64,000 bases of DNA. Origin: Acidobacteriota bacterium (GTDB lineage Bacteria; Acidobacteriota; Blastocatellia; Pyrinomonadales; Pyrinomonadaceae). Numbering within the stretch: position 1 is the stretch's first letter; each line of letters opens with the position of its first letter. Shown in pieces: positions 9,015 to 17,421 of the stretch. The position numbers were made by a program, and so were the translations under genes. The notes below the pieces were generated by a model. That model was not told the origin of the DNA and did not search any database. It saw only the letters and a program-made list of their open reading frames with translations. The stretch spans positions 124,001-188,000 of the forward strand of contig RFGC01000037.1 in the NCBI GenBank assembly GCA_003697135.1, in the 5' to 3' direction.

Positions 9015-9747
9015 CTTGGCTTTTTGAAATTGTCCAATCTTTTGCTTGTTCTTTTCCTGAATGAACTTCCTGAATTGCTTTTACTATGTTTGGATAAGCT
9101 CCACATCGGCATAAATTCCCGCTCATTCTTTCTCGAATTTCTTCATCTGAAAGCTTTATGTTTTTAGTTACGGTTTGTATGTTTTGGGTCACGTAGCTAG
9201 CTTGTCCGTTTTTGGCTTCTTCCAGAAGCGCTACGGCAGAGCATATTTGACCGGGCGTGCAGTAGCCACATTGAAACGCATCGTATTTCAAAAATGCTTC
9301 CTGCATCGGATGCAGTTTTTCTCCTTTTGCCAAGCCTTCTATCGTCGTTATATCGCATCCGTCACACATCGCCATTAGTGTCAAGCATGAGAGAATCCTT
9401 TTTCCGTCAACTATTACGGTGCAAGCTCCGCATTGTCCGTGATCGCATCCCTTTTTCGTGCCAGTTAGTCCTAATCTTTCACGTAGCGCATCAAGCAAGG
9501 TCATTCTCGAATCAACTGTTAGAGTTTGATCTTTACCGTTGATTTTTGCTTTGACGGTTACAGGATTCAGATCAGCGCCTAATCTATTACCAGAAGATTC
9601 CTCCAAAATTTCCTCCATTTTTCTAGCTTGTTCTGACGTAATCAATCCCGCTGACAAGAGGACAAAGGTTGTCGCAGAAACTTGCCCTAGAAATTTTCTC
9701 CTCGAAGTTCCAACTTCAGATAGATTCTCTTCGTTTTTTTGTTTCAT
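9001..9747 (-). CDS. Tat-exported [2Fe-2S] subunit of the same molybdoenzyme (PaoA-like)
   Basis: A small iron-sulfur subunit of about 248 residues. The N-terminus has a twin-arginine signal, TSRRKFLGQVSA followed by a hydrophobic stretch, so the enzyme is probably periplasmic. The plant-ferredoxin cluster is GCDHGQCGACTV...C and the second cluster is QCGYCTPGQIC...CRCGAYPN, both complete as in PaoA (YagT). In-frame ATGs exist at 9786 and 9747. A TTGACA-17-CATTAT promoter overlaps the first of these, so 9747 is chosen. It is co-transcribed with the FAD subunit, with which it overlaps. Confidence 0.88.
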   Translation of the reverse strand: MKQKNEENLSEVGTSRRKFLGQVSATTFVLLSAGLITSEQARKMEEILEESSGNRLGADLNPVTVKAKINGKDQTLTVDSRMTLLDALRERLGLTGTKKGCDHGQCGACTVIVDGKRILSCLTLMAMCDGCDITTIEGLAKGEKLHPMQEAFLKYDAFQCGYCTPGQICSAVALLEEAKNGQASYVTQNIQTVTKNIKLSDEEIRERMSGNLCRCGAYPNIVKAIQEVHSGKEQAKDWTISKSQDETV

Positions 9748-9784
9748 TTCACCCGACTTTTCTTCAACAAAACCCGATAGCTTC

Positions 9785-9813
9785 ATAATGAAAAATCGGA
9801 GAGAATTTGTCAA
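9785..9813 (-). promoter_or_regulatory. Sigma-70-type promoter of the paoAB-like operon
   Basis: On the minus strand TTGACA (9813-9808) is separated by 17 bases from CATTAT (9790-9785). Transcription would start near 9778, which makes the ATG at 9786 unusable in this transcript and supports the internal ATG at 9747. Confidence 0.6.
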
Positions 9814-9882
9814 TTTGCAAGTAGTGTTTTTTGGCTTTCAAAAATGAATTTAGACTTTGAGAGAATCTGAGTTTGTCAGTTT

Positions 9883-10326
9883 TTACTTTTGCCTGCTTAT
9901 CTTTATGAAATCCGAGATGTCTTCAAATTCGAGATAGACCGAAGCAAAGCGAACATAAGCTACTTTGTCAAGTTCTTTAAGTTTTTCTAGGATTATTCTT
10001 CCTATCTCACTAGACGGAAGTTCTCGCTCAGGTGATTCTTGAACAATCTTTTCGATTTCGTCAACTATTTGTTCGAGTTGGTTTGTTGAAACAGGACGTT
10101 TTTCGCAGGCTTTCAGTAAACCGTTCAAGACTTTGTTTCTGTCAAAGACTTCTCTTCTTCCATCTTTTTTTACTACCATGTAAGGAATTTCGTCAATTCT
10201 CTCGTAAGAAGTAAACCTTCTGCCGCAGGCTAAGCATTCTCGCCTTCTTCTGATGACATCACCTTCCTTTGATTCCCTTGAATCAACAACTTTGTCTCCT
10301 AAATGACCGCAGAAAGGGCATTTCAT
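9883..10326 (-). CDS. nrdR: Transcriptional repressor NrdR
   Basis: An ATP/dATP-sensing repressor of ribonucleotide reductase genes, 147 residues. It has the N-terminal zinc ribbon [42 protein letters not shown] with two CxxC pairs and the ATP-cone domain ([30 protein letters not shown]). Length and motif order are standard. It is five bases downstream of the flippase-like gene on the same strand. No nrd genes are in the window. Confidence 0.95.
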   Translation of the reverse strand: MKCPFCGHLGDKVVDSRESKEGDVIRRRRECLACGRRFTSYERIDEIPYMVVKKDGRREVFDRNKVLNGLLKACEKRPVSTNQLEQIVDEIEKIVQESPERELPSSEIGRIILEKLKELDKVAYVRFASVYLEFEDISDFIKISRQK

Positions 10327-10331
10327 AACTT

Positions 10332-11441
10332 TTATTCTGAGGTTGAAAAGTCAAATTTCAAGTTTTTTTCTTGGTTTTCCAAGAATTGTTCAGTTTCTTT
10401 TGATAAATCTTGTTCTAAAGTCTTTTCCAATTCGCTTTCTGAATCAAAAAGCATTTCCTTGAATTTGCTGAGGCTCAGGTCGCCGTGCAAAAAGTAATAC
10501 AGGCCAAAAAACACGGCTGGAGAGAAATAAACAAGATGCATCACGATTGCGGTAGCAACTGATTCCTCGCGTCCGATTCCTAAAAAAATCAAGCTTCCTG
10601 CAGTAGCAGTATGAAAAGCTCCAGCTGCTCCTCCCGGAGTTGGAATAACCGAGCTAAAAGCGGCAAAGCCCATGATAAAGAGTGCATCTGTGATGCTCAA
10701 AGGCAAATTAAAGGCTTTCAGAACTAGCCAGGTAGGCAGTGCGATTGAAAACCAGAGAGCAATTGTCCAAAAAATGGCAGAGAAGCTTGCACGCGGGCTA
10801 CTTAGTATTTTCAAAGCGGCGGCAAGCTGTTTTAGTAGGCTCAGAGTGATTCTCCTGATTTTGCTAGGGAACTTCACAGTTATTTGTTCAGTCCATGTAA
10901 TGATTGACTGAGAAACTTTTGAATACAGGATGAGTAGTCCGATGCTACCAAAAATTACTGCGAAGATTATCCATCCGACGGTCTCGAAGTATTCAAAATC
11001 AGCTTCCTTGCCGGGTGGCGGAGTAAACCATATAAGGTTGAGTGAGAAGAAGCAAATCAGTGAGGCGAAATCAAGGATTCTTTCAACTCCGAGTGTAACC
11101 AGAGCGGCTGAAGGGCGAACGCGTCTGTCGCGCATGGGAAGCCACATCGGGCGGACTATCTCACCCATTCTGCCAACGAAAAAGATAGCCGCAAATCCAA
11201 CCGTAGTCGTGGCGAAAAGTTCTTTCATCGAAGATTCGGTTATTGGAGATAGCAACACCTGCCATCTTTTTGCTCTGAACCAATAACCGATGCAAGTTGA
11301 TAAAACTGCCAATGCTAGATAGAAAGCATTGGCTTTTTGCAAACTGTGCTTAACTTCGTTCCAATCTACGTTTCTACCAAAAAACCAAATTATGAGAATC
11401 GTCAATAAAAGCAGTAATACGAATTTCAAATACTTTCTCAA
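10332..11441 (-). CDS. Lysylphosphatidylglycerol synthase-like/YbhN-family integral membrane protein
   Basis: A polytopic inner-membrane protein of 369 residues with about eight hydrophobic segments. It matches the UPF0104/AglD/YbhN family, with conserved stretches RAKRWQVLL near residue 60, [19 protein letters not shown] and [14 protein letters not shown]. Only the membrane part of MprF-like proteins is present, with no aminoacyl-transferase domain, so lysinylation is not implied. A lipid flippase role is plausible but unproven. The C-terminal 50 residues are charged and probably cytoplasmic. nrdR follows after five bases. Confidence 0.8.
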   Translation of the reverse strand: MRKYLKFVLLLLLTILIIWFFGRNVDWNEVKHSLQKANAFYLALAVLSTCIGYWFRAKRWQVLLSPITESSMKELFATTTVGFAAIFFVGRMGEIVRPMWLPMRDRRVRPSAALVTLGVERILDFASLICFFSLNLIWFTPPPGKEADFEYFETVGWIIFAVIFGSIGLLILYSKVSQSIITWTEQITVKFPSKIRRITLSLLKQLAAALKILSSPRASFSAIFWTIALWFSIALPTWLVLKAFNLPLSITDALFIMGFAAFSSVIPTPGGAAGAFHTATAGSLIFLGIGREESVATAIVMHLVYFSPAVFFGLYYFLHGDLSLSKFKEMLFDSESELEKTLEQDLSKETEQFLENQEKNLKFDFSTSE

Positions 11442-11573
11442 AGGCTTTTCCCCTTGGTTGAATTTGCTGTTCAGATTTACTATTCAATTTTTTACAAAAA
11501 CCGAAGAAAGTTCAAGTAAAAACCACGATGGATACGGAGTCTAGCAGTTTTGCGCTTCGGGAAGTTTAGAATC

Positions 11574-11882
11574 TTAGTCCTCTGTGTTGTTGGCAATTTC
11601 GATTCCGAAATCCTCTTCAGGCAAAATGGCTTCTTGCAAAATCTCGTAGAGCTTTGAAGCATCTTTTTTGGATACGACTTGTTTTTTCGCTGGAACAAAA
11701 CTTACCTTTATCTTCAACAGTTTGTTTCCGCGCTTTATTTCGATTTCGTCGCCTTCTCGAATTTCTTTAGAAGGCTTTGCCTTCACACCGTTGACCTTGA
11801 CCAATCCGTTATCGCAGATTTGGTTAGCGACGGTTCTGCGCGGAACCAGGCGGCTTAGTTTTAGGAAAACGTCTAAACGCAT
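11574..11882 (-). CDS. S4-domain RNA-binding protein (HslR/RqcP-like)
   Basis: A small protein of 102 residues starting MRLDVFLKLSRLVPRRTVANQICDNGLVKVNG, the S4 RNA-binding fold. REGDEIEI follows, as in Hsp15 (HslR) and RqcP, which rescue stalled 50S subunits carrying peptidyl-tRNA. The C-terminal 35 residues are acidic and variable. It follows the protease gene by about 20 bases on the same strand and may share its transcript. Which of the two rescue roles applies cannot be told. Confidence 0.8.
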   Translation of the reverse strand: MRLDVFLKLSRLVPRRTVANQICDNGLVKVNGVKAKPSKEIREGDEIEIKRGNKLLKIKVSFVPAKKQVVSKKDASKLYEILQEAILPEEDFGIEIANNTED

Positions 11883-11904
11883 TAGCGGAAACTTAGAACT
11901 GCTT

Positions 11905-13356
11905 TTACGGATTTATCAGAGCCAGCAATCGGTCAGCCCAGTCTGATTTCATGCTTCGCAAGATTTCATATTGAAGATTTGCCGAGTCTCGATCTCCTGC
12001 TTTCAAGTAGCTTCTACCGAGATTGTATCTGGCTTTCTCGAAGTCAGGATTTAAGTTCAAAGCATTGTTGAAAGCTTCTATTGCTTCACTAATTTTTCCT
12101 GCTTCAAAATAGCTTTCTCCGAGATAGTTATAGACTTTCGCTTCGGGTTTGTAGTTTTTGAGTGTTTCAAATATCTGTATTGCGTCGTTAAAACGCTTTT
12201 GTTTGAAGTAAGCCAGCCCTAGTCTTTCTAAAGCCTTTGTATGGTCGGGTTTTTGTGCGATGGCGCGCTTATATGCGAGTATTTCTTCTTCTGAGCGGTT
12301 AAGTTTATTCAAAGCCAGTCCGAGTGCGTAGTATGCATCGGGATTTGAAGGATCGAGTTTCGTTGCTTGTTTGTAGGCTTCAGTGGCGTCTTTGTATTGT
12401 CCTAAGGCGAAATTAGAAGTTCCTATGTTAAGCCAGGGTTCTATCCAATCAGGACGCAAGGAAGCCGCTTTTTTAGAAGCTTTTAGTGCTTCCTGATGTT
12501 TTCCCAAAACACCATAACAAAATCCTGCTTGATACCATGCTTCTGCATAGTTTGGATCAACCTCAATTGCTCTTTCAAAAAAGCTTAGAGCCTTCGCATA
12601 ATCATCAACAGAAAGCCTTGCAAGACCTTGAGAGTAAAGATTCTGTGCAGTGACGCGTTTGCTTTTTTGCATCTCGGCATTGAAAGAAGCAAAACTTTGC
12701 GGAGAGCCTGTTTTCAGACTATTGGAGTTGAGTTGAAGGATTCTCTCGCTCGGAACGGCGAAATTGATATTTTGTCCTTCCGCCGCTTGGAGTGTAGCAA
12801 CTCCTATGACTTGACCGCGCATGTTTACAACTGGAGAACCTGAAGAACCAGGCGAGATGGCGGCGGTGATTTGTATTATCTTGCCGTAGCCCGGAATTTC
12901 TCTCACTGCTGAAACGATGCCGTTTGATACAGAACCTTCTAGCCCGAATGGATTTCCTATAACAACTACTGATTCGCCTTCCTGCGGAGCATTTCGTTCA
13001 ATTGGAAGTGGTGAAACTAGAGCTGGCGGGACTTCGACTTCTAAAATGGCTAAATCGCTTTCCGCATCAACTGCTAAAATTGATTTGACCTCGAATTTCC
13101 TACCGCTTAAAAGGTGAATCTCTGCTCTTGCTGATCTTTCGATTACGTGACGATTCGTAACAACCTTATCGTTAGCGATAAAAAAGCCGCTTCCACGGGA
13201 AACCAAAGCACCTTTTTCATCGAAAGTCTCAATCGCTACTGCAGAAGGCTTGATTCGCTTTACTAATTCAGGCAAATATTCTTGGGCAAAGCAAAGGCAC
13301 GCTGAAGAGATCAGCAGGAGTATTATCTTTAATGTGGCAAAGCCGAAGGTTTTCAT
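11905..13356 (-). CDS. Exported trypsin-like serine protease with C-terminal TPR repeats
   Basis: A 483-residue protein with a signal peptide (KIILLLISSACLCFAQ). The DegP/S1C-type protease domain spans about 25-215, with the catalytic triad visible as TNRHVI (His), ESDLAIL (Asp) and SPGSSGSPV (Ser). There is no PDZ domain. From about residue 240 to the end there are about seven tetratricopeptide repeats (e.g. AEAWYQAGFCYGVLGKHQEAL, PDAYYALGLALNKLNRSEEE). It is likely periplasmic, using TPRs to hold partners. Protease-TPR fusions of this kind are common in Acidobacteriota and Planctomycetes. Confidence 0.88.
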   Translation of the reverse strand: MKTFGFATLKIILLLISSACLCFAQEYLPELVKRIKPSAVAIETFDEKGALVSRGSGFFIANDKVVTNRHVIERSARAEIHLLSGRKFEVKSILAVDAESDLAILEVEVPPALVSPLPIERNAPQEGESVVVIGNPFGLEGSVSNGIVSAVREIPGYGKIIQITAAISPGSSGSPVVNMRGQVIGVATLQAAEGQNINFAVPSERILQLNSNSLKTGSPQSFASFNAEMQKSKRVTAQNLYSQGLARLSVDDYAKALSFFERAIEVDPNYAEAWYQAGFCYGVLGKHQEALKASKKAASLRPDWIEPWLNIGTSNFALGQYKDATEAYKQATKLDPSNPDAYYALGLALNKLNRSEEEILAYKRAIAQKPDHTKALERLGLAYFKQKRFNDAIQIFETLKNYKPEAKVYNYLGESYFEAGKISEAIEAFNNALNLNPDFEKARYNLGRSYLKAGDRDSANLQYEILRSMKSDWADRLLALINP

Positions 13357-13364
13357 TCAGAGAA

Positions 13365-13370
13365 ATTATA
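13365..13370 (-). promoter_or_regulatory. -10 box abutting the protease start codon
   Basis: A perfect TATAAT on the minus strand (13370-13365) ends only 8 bases before the ATG at 13356. A normal start site would fall at or next to the A of the ATG, giving a leaderless mRNA. No Shine-Dalgarno is present. Confidence 0.5.
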
Positions 13371-13421
13371 AGTAATCTTTGCTTGAAATGACAAAGTAAA
13401 TCTTCTGGTTTTAGATTTTTC

Positions 13422-14300
13422 TCAGCGTGCAGAGATTTTTTGAACGAATTTTGAAAGCTCGTTGAAACTCATCATGTAGTCATCAGCAGGGAATCTTTGT
13501 CTTACGCGTTCGTCCTCGAAGACTCTACCGCCCAGAATTATAGGAGTTTTGAGCTTTGCTATTTTCGAGCGAAAGTCGGCGTAGTCTCGCACTAGTCTTT
13601 CGTAGTCTTCTAGAATTGTTGCTGAGATGCAAATTACTTCAGGTGTGTGAAGAATAGCTTCTTCTGCAAGAGAATAAAGCGGTGTGTTTGCACCGAAATT
13701 CATTACTTCCCATCCATGCATCTCGAAGATCATTTGCGAAAGGTAGGTGGGGAGTTCGTGAAAATCTCCCTCGAAGGCACAGCAGAAAGCCAGTTCACCG
13801 CTTGGTTCTTTCGGAGGGATTGAGCTTCTTAGTCTATGAAGAGCGTTGTAAACAACTCTAGTTGCAAGATGTTCTTGAGCAACGTTTATTTGGCCTGAAA
13901 ACCACATCTCACCAATTTGGCACATTGCCGGGCTGACTATTTGATCAAAAATTTTTGGCAGTTCATCACCGTAGAGATAAGCCTTTATTAAGATGCTTGC
14001 TGCTTCTTCTTCGCACCCGACTAAGAGAGCGTGAAGAAATGAAGGAACGTTGTTTACAGAGCGTTTCTTTCGTTTTGTGCGTGCTAAGCGAAGAGGAGTT
14101 TCATCACCTTGAGTCTGTTTTATTCCTAACCCGTTTTGTGCTTGAAACTTCGCTACTTCTTCAACGCGAAAGCGTCTGTGACCGCCTTTTGTGCGTTCAG
14201 ATTTCAGAAGCCCAGCATCTGCCCAGCGCTTAACAGTTGCATCACTAACACAACACAATCTCGCAACTTCTTTTGTTGTGAGAGTCTTTTCGTTTTTCAT
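13422..14300 (-). CDS. CarH/LitR-like B12-dependent MerR-family regulator, putative light sensor
   Basis: A 292-residue regulator with an N-terminal MerR helix-turn-helix (TTKEVARLCCVSDATVKRWADAGLL, then the HRRF wing), a four-helix bundle and a C-terminal cobalamin-binding Rossmann domain. W133 followed by nine residues and E143-H144 (MWFSGQINVAQEHLATR) is the Wx9EH signature of the CarH adenosylcobalamin pocket. GDFHEL at 178-183 supplies the His that ligates cobalt from below. In CarH, dark AdoCbl-bound tetramers repress and light releases DNA. No carotenoid genes are nearby, so the targets are unknown. A cobalamin-dependent mutase is encoded 1.4 kb away. Confidence 0.82.
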   Translation of the reverse strand: MKNEKTLTTKEVARLCCVSDATVKRWADAGLLKSERTKGGHRRFRVEEVAKFQAQNGLGIKQTQGDETPLRLARTKRKKRSVNNVPSFLHALLVGCEEEAASILIKAYLYGDELPKIFDQIVSPAMCQIGEMWFSGQINVAQEHLATRVVYNALHRLRSSIPPKEPSGELAFCCAFEGDFHELPTYLSQMIFEMHGWEVMNFGANTPLYSLAEEAILHTPEVICISATILEDYERLVRDYADFRSKIAKLKTPIILGGRVFEDERVRQRFPADDYMMSFNELSKFVQKISAR

Positions 14301-14425
14301 CGGCTAAAATGTCAAAAAGTCTTTCCTGACAATTGTTATTCTACATAATCCGCACGAATCGAACAAGAAGAGAGATTAACGGCGGGAAAAATTGTAAATT
14401 TTCAAAAAAACTATTTGAGAAATTC

Positions 14426-14454
14426 TTGACATTAGCAAAATGAGTTGATAATAT
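14426..14454 (+). promoter_or_regulatory. Consensus promoter of the small-RNA unit
   Basis: TTGACA (14426-14431), 17 bases, TAATAT (14449-14454). Start of transcription is predicted near 14461. No ORF follows before a strong terminator about 90 bases downstream. Confidence 0.65.
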
Positions 14455-14460
14455 AAAAAT

Positions 14461-14551
14461 CGCACAAACCGCTCAAAAGTTTGTGCAATGAGAACGAGCA
14501 AGGGAAGGGAAATAAAAAAGAGTCGTTGTGTGAAGACAGCGACTCTTTTTT
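14461..14551 (+). ncRNA. Candidate small RNA, about 90 nt
   Basis: The unit lies between divergent-free flanks in a 309-base intergenic region. Right after the promoter, GCACAAAC (14462-14469) pairs perfectly with GTTTGTGC (14479-14486) around a 9-base loop. A single-stranded purine-rich linker with two GGGA motifs (AAGGGAAGGGAAAT) follows. The unit ends with a 14-bp hairpin and a T-run. No start codon with a sensible frame is present. No known RNA family is recognised. The hairpin could also serve as a terminator for the convergent sterol-desaturase-like gene, but the matching promoter and first hairpin favour an independent transcript. Confidence 0.55.
14516..14551 (+). terminator. Rho-independent terminator of the small-RNA unit, likely bidirectional
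   Basis: AAAAGAGTCG at 14516-14525 pairs with CGACTCTTTT at 14540-14549, extended inward by a G-U and three further pairs around a short loop. A T-run follows on the plus strand, and an A-run precedes it, so it could also end transcripts from the minus-strand gene at 14610-15449. Confidence 0.7.
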
Positions 14552-14609
14552 GTTTAGAGTGACTGGACTCGGAAATGCCTGTTACTGGGGTTTTCGGATA
14601 GAAGTATGA

Positions 14610-15449
14610 CTAGCCGATCTGAGGCTGGATCATTTCGTCGAAGTCCATTGCAGGGCGTCCAAATATGCATCTTAGCTTGCCTTTTAGAGTTTTTCGTTCC
14701 TTCATAGCCTCGAGCATTTCAAACCACGCATGAGTATTTATCCAGAGCCAGTTGTAGCTGTAAATGGGCTTCAAAATGCCATATCTTGGTTCTTCAGATT
14801 CTTCGGTGAAAGTCCCAAAAATTCTGTCCCAGATAATAAAGATGCCGCCGTAGTTTTTGTCAAGATAAATTTCGTTGACGGCATGATGGACTCTGTGATG
14901 GGATGGAGTGTTGAAAACGAATTCAAACCAAGCAGGAAGTTTCTTGATGTATTTTGTGTGTATCCAGAATTGATAAATCAAATTCAAGCCGTGCATTGTA
15001 GTAAAAGCCCACAGCGGAAATCCCATCAGCGCGATTGGAATATAGAAAATCCAATTTGCGATATTGCCAAACCAGCTTTGGCGAACTGCGACGCTTAAGT
15101 TGAAGTAGTTTGAAGAGTGATGAACAACGTGGAAATTCCAGAGGAAGCGAACCTCATGACTAAAGCGATGAAACCAGTAGTAGCAGAAATCGTCTGTAAG
15201 CATCAAGGCTATCCAAGCACCGACAGTATTCATCGAGATTTTGTAGGGTGCAAATTGATAAAGGAATTCGTAGGAGACTACAAGAATCGAACCGAGAACA
15301 GAGCCAAAAAGAACACTTCCGAGTCCTAGAGCTATATTCGTCCATGTGTCTTTTCTGTCATAATTTTCTTCTTTGCGAAGTGCTAGGAAAACCTCTAACG
15401 CTATCAGCATCGCAAAGAAGGGAATTGCTATTGTTACCGGACTTGTCAT
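14610..15449 (-). CDS. Sterol desaturase/fatty acid hydroxylase family membrane di-iron protein
   Basis: An integral membrane oxygenase of 279 residues with four or five hydrophobic segments. It has the three histidine boxes of the ERG3/ERG25/FA-hydroxylase superfamily: HRFSHE, HVVHHSS and HHRVHHAVN, which bind two irons. The substrate may be a fatty acid, alkylglycerol or sterol-like lipid, and the sequence alone does not decide. NKNYGGIFIIWDRIFGTF near the C-terminus is the conserved tail motif. It ends near the bidirectional hairpin at 14516-14551. Confidence 0.85.
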   Translation of the reverse strand: MTSPVTIAIPFFAMLIALEVFLALRKEENYDRKDTWTNIALGLGSVLFGSVLGSILVVSYEFLYQFAPYKISMNTVGAWIALMLTDDFCYYWFHRFSHEVRFLWNFHVVHHSSNYFNLSVAVRQSWFGNIANWIFYIPIALMGFPLWAFTTMHGLNLIYQFWIHTKYIKKLPAWFEFVFNTPSHHRVHHAVNEIYLDKNYGGIFIIWDRIFGTFTEESEEPRYGILKPIYSYNWLWINTHAWFEMLEAMKERKTLKGKLRCIFGRPAMDFDEMIQPQIG

Positions 15450-15668
15450 TTTCTCTCACCCCGCTTTCGGGAGAGTTTTGTCAGGGATATAGACGCTTTT
15501 GACACCAAAGAGTTGCTTGCCGAATATAAATGCAAGGTTTTCTAGTTGCTCACTTTTCTACAGCAGATTTTCAATAAAAGCCAGCCCGCAGTTTACTTCA
15601 GCAAGCTTTGCTTTTGTAAATTGCCAAGATTAAGATTTCGGCATTTCAACACAAGCGTCCATTTCAAA

Positions 15669-17339
15669 TTATATCACTGGCTCTTCATAAACTCCATAAA
15701 CATCTCGCAGTGCCGAGCAGATTTCTTCTACAGTTGCGTAGGCTTTTACGGCTTCAATTGTCAAAGGCATTAAGTTCTCGTCACGCTTTGCGGCCATTTT
15801 GAGTTTATCCAGGCATATAGCAACAGCACCGTTGTCTCTTCTTGCTTTTACTTGATGGAGTCTTTCTATTTGCCGATCTCGCACGGATTCATCAATTTGC
15901 AGAATCTCGACTTTTTGCGGTTCCTCTTCCATAACGTATTTGTTAACGCCAACTATGACTTGCTCACCGCGTTCGAGGGCTTTCTGATATTGATAAGCTG
16001 ATTCTTGAATTTCTTTTTGCGGAAAACCTGCTTCGATTGCTTCTATCATTCCGCCGAAACTATCAATTTTATCGAAGTATTCAAAGCATCTTTCAATCAT
16101 TTGTTCGGTTAGTGCTTCAACGTAGTAGGAACCGCCGAGAGGATCAACCGTATTTGCAACGCCTGTTTCTTCAGCAATTATTTGTTGTGTTCGCAAGGCA
16201 ATTAGTGCGGCAAGGTCTGTTGGTAGTGCCAATGCTTCGTCGTATGCGTCTGTGTGCAGGCTTTGTGTCCCGCCCAACACGGCCGCTAAGGCTTGAATAG
16301 CTACTCTTGCGATATTGTTCAAAGGTTGCTGAACAGTTAACGAAACGCCTGCCGTTTGGGTGTGGAATCTGAGCTGCATCGAACGCGGATTCTGCGCTCC
16401 GAAACGCTCTTTCATTGTCTTTGCCCAAACGACGCGTGCCGCGCGATATTTCGCAATTTCTTCAAAGAAATCGTTATGCGCATTGAAGAAAAACGAAATT
16501 CTCGGAGCAAATTCGTCAACTTTCAAACCACGTTTGATGCCGTATTCGACATACTCAATTCCATCTCTCAAGGTGAATGCAAGTTCCTGAAGTGCCGTAG
16601 AACCTGCTTCGCGAATATGATAGCCGGAAACCGAGATCGGATTGTATTTTGGCAGATGCTTCGAGCAGAACTCGAAAGTATCTATAACCAATTTTACTGC
16701 TGGTTTTATCGGATAAATCCATTCTTTCTGGGCGATGTATTCTTTCAGAATATCGTTTTGCAACGTGCCAGAGATTTTCTTGAAGTCTGCTTTTTGTTTT
16801 TCGGCTAGTGCAACATAAAAGGCAAGAAAAATCCATGCGGGCGCGTTTATGGTTTGCGAGACTGTCACGTCTTCAAGGTGTATTCCATCGAAAAGAATCT
16901 CGAAATCTGCGAATGAAGAAACTGAAACGCCGCATTTGCCAACTTCGCCTTCTGCCAATGGTGAATCTGCATCAAGCCCCATCAAGGTTGGCAAATCATA
17001 AGCTACTGAAAGCCCTGTTTGACCTTGCGAGAGAAGATATTTGAATCGCTGGTTGGTTTCTTCCGGTGTTGAGAAACCTGCGAATTGGCGCATTGTCCAG
17101 AGTTTGCCTCTGTAGCCAGTCGGATGAATCCCGCGCCGATAGGGATATTCGCCCGGAAAACCGATTTCGCTGACATTTTCGAGATCGGCTTCCGTGTAAA
17201 GTCTCTTAACAGGTTCGAGACTGACGCCCATGAATTTCTCTTTTCTTTCGGGCATTTTCTCCAATGCAGGCTTTAGCGTTTCTTCTTCCCAACGCATCAA
17301 TTCTTTCTGAGCCTTACTCAGTTGTTGTTTCATTCTCAT
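15669..17339 (-). CDS. Coenzyme B12-dependent acyl-CoA mutase, large (catalytic) subunit, isobutyryl-CoA mutase-like
   Basis: A TIM-barrel catalytic subunit of 556 residues without the C-terminal B12-binding domain, which must come from a separate small subunit not in this window. Sequence blocks such as [30 protein letters not shown] and [18 protein letters not shown] are clearly of the methylmalonyl-CoA mutase family. Two specificity positions differ from that enzyme: Phe86 in RQFAGFS (Tyr89 in Propionibacterium MCM) and Gln204 in YIAQKEW (Arg207 in MCM). Phe and Gln are the residues of isobutyryl-CoA mutase IcmA, so the 'methylmalonyl' label is probably wrong. It would interconvert isobutyryl- and n-butyryl-CoA or a similar non-carboxylated pair. 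Confidence 0.85.
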   Translation of the reverse strand: MRMKQQLSKAQKELMRWEEETLKPALEKMPERKEKFMGVSLEPVKRLYTEADLENVSEIGFPGEYPYRRGIHPTGYRGKLWTMRQFAGFSTPEETNQRFKYLLSQGQTGLSVAYDLPTLMGLDADSPLAEGEVGKCGVSVSSFADFEILFDGIHLEDVTVSQTINAPAWIFLAFYVALAEKQKADFKKISGTLQNDILKEYIAQKEWIYPIKPAVKLVIDTFEFCSKHLPKYNPISVSGYHIREAGSTALQELAFTLRDGIEYVEYGIKRGLKVDEFAPRISFFFNAHNDFFEEIAKYRAARVVWAKTMKERFGAQNPRSMQLRFHTQTAGVSLTVQQPLNNIARVAIQALAAVLGGTQSLHTDAYDEALALPTDLAALIALRTQQIIAEETGVANTVDPLGGSYYVEALTEQMIERCFEYFDKIDSFGGMIEAIEAGFPQKEIQESAYQYQKALERGEQVIVGVNKYVMEEEPQKVEILQIDESVRDRQIERLHQVKARRDNGAVAICLDKLKMAAKRDENLMPLTIEAVKAYATVEEICSALRDVYGVYEEPVI

Positions 17340-17421
17340 AAGCGAAACCTTAAAAGATGATTAACTGCTGTTATGATAATATTCTATCGCAGAAGAAATC
17401 TCAATTTTAGAAGATTCAAAA

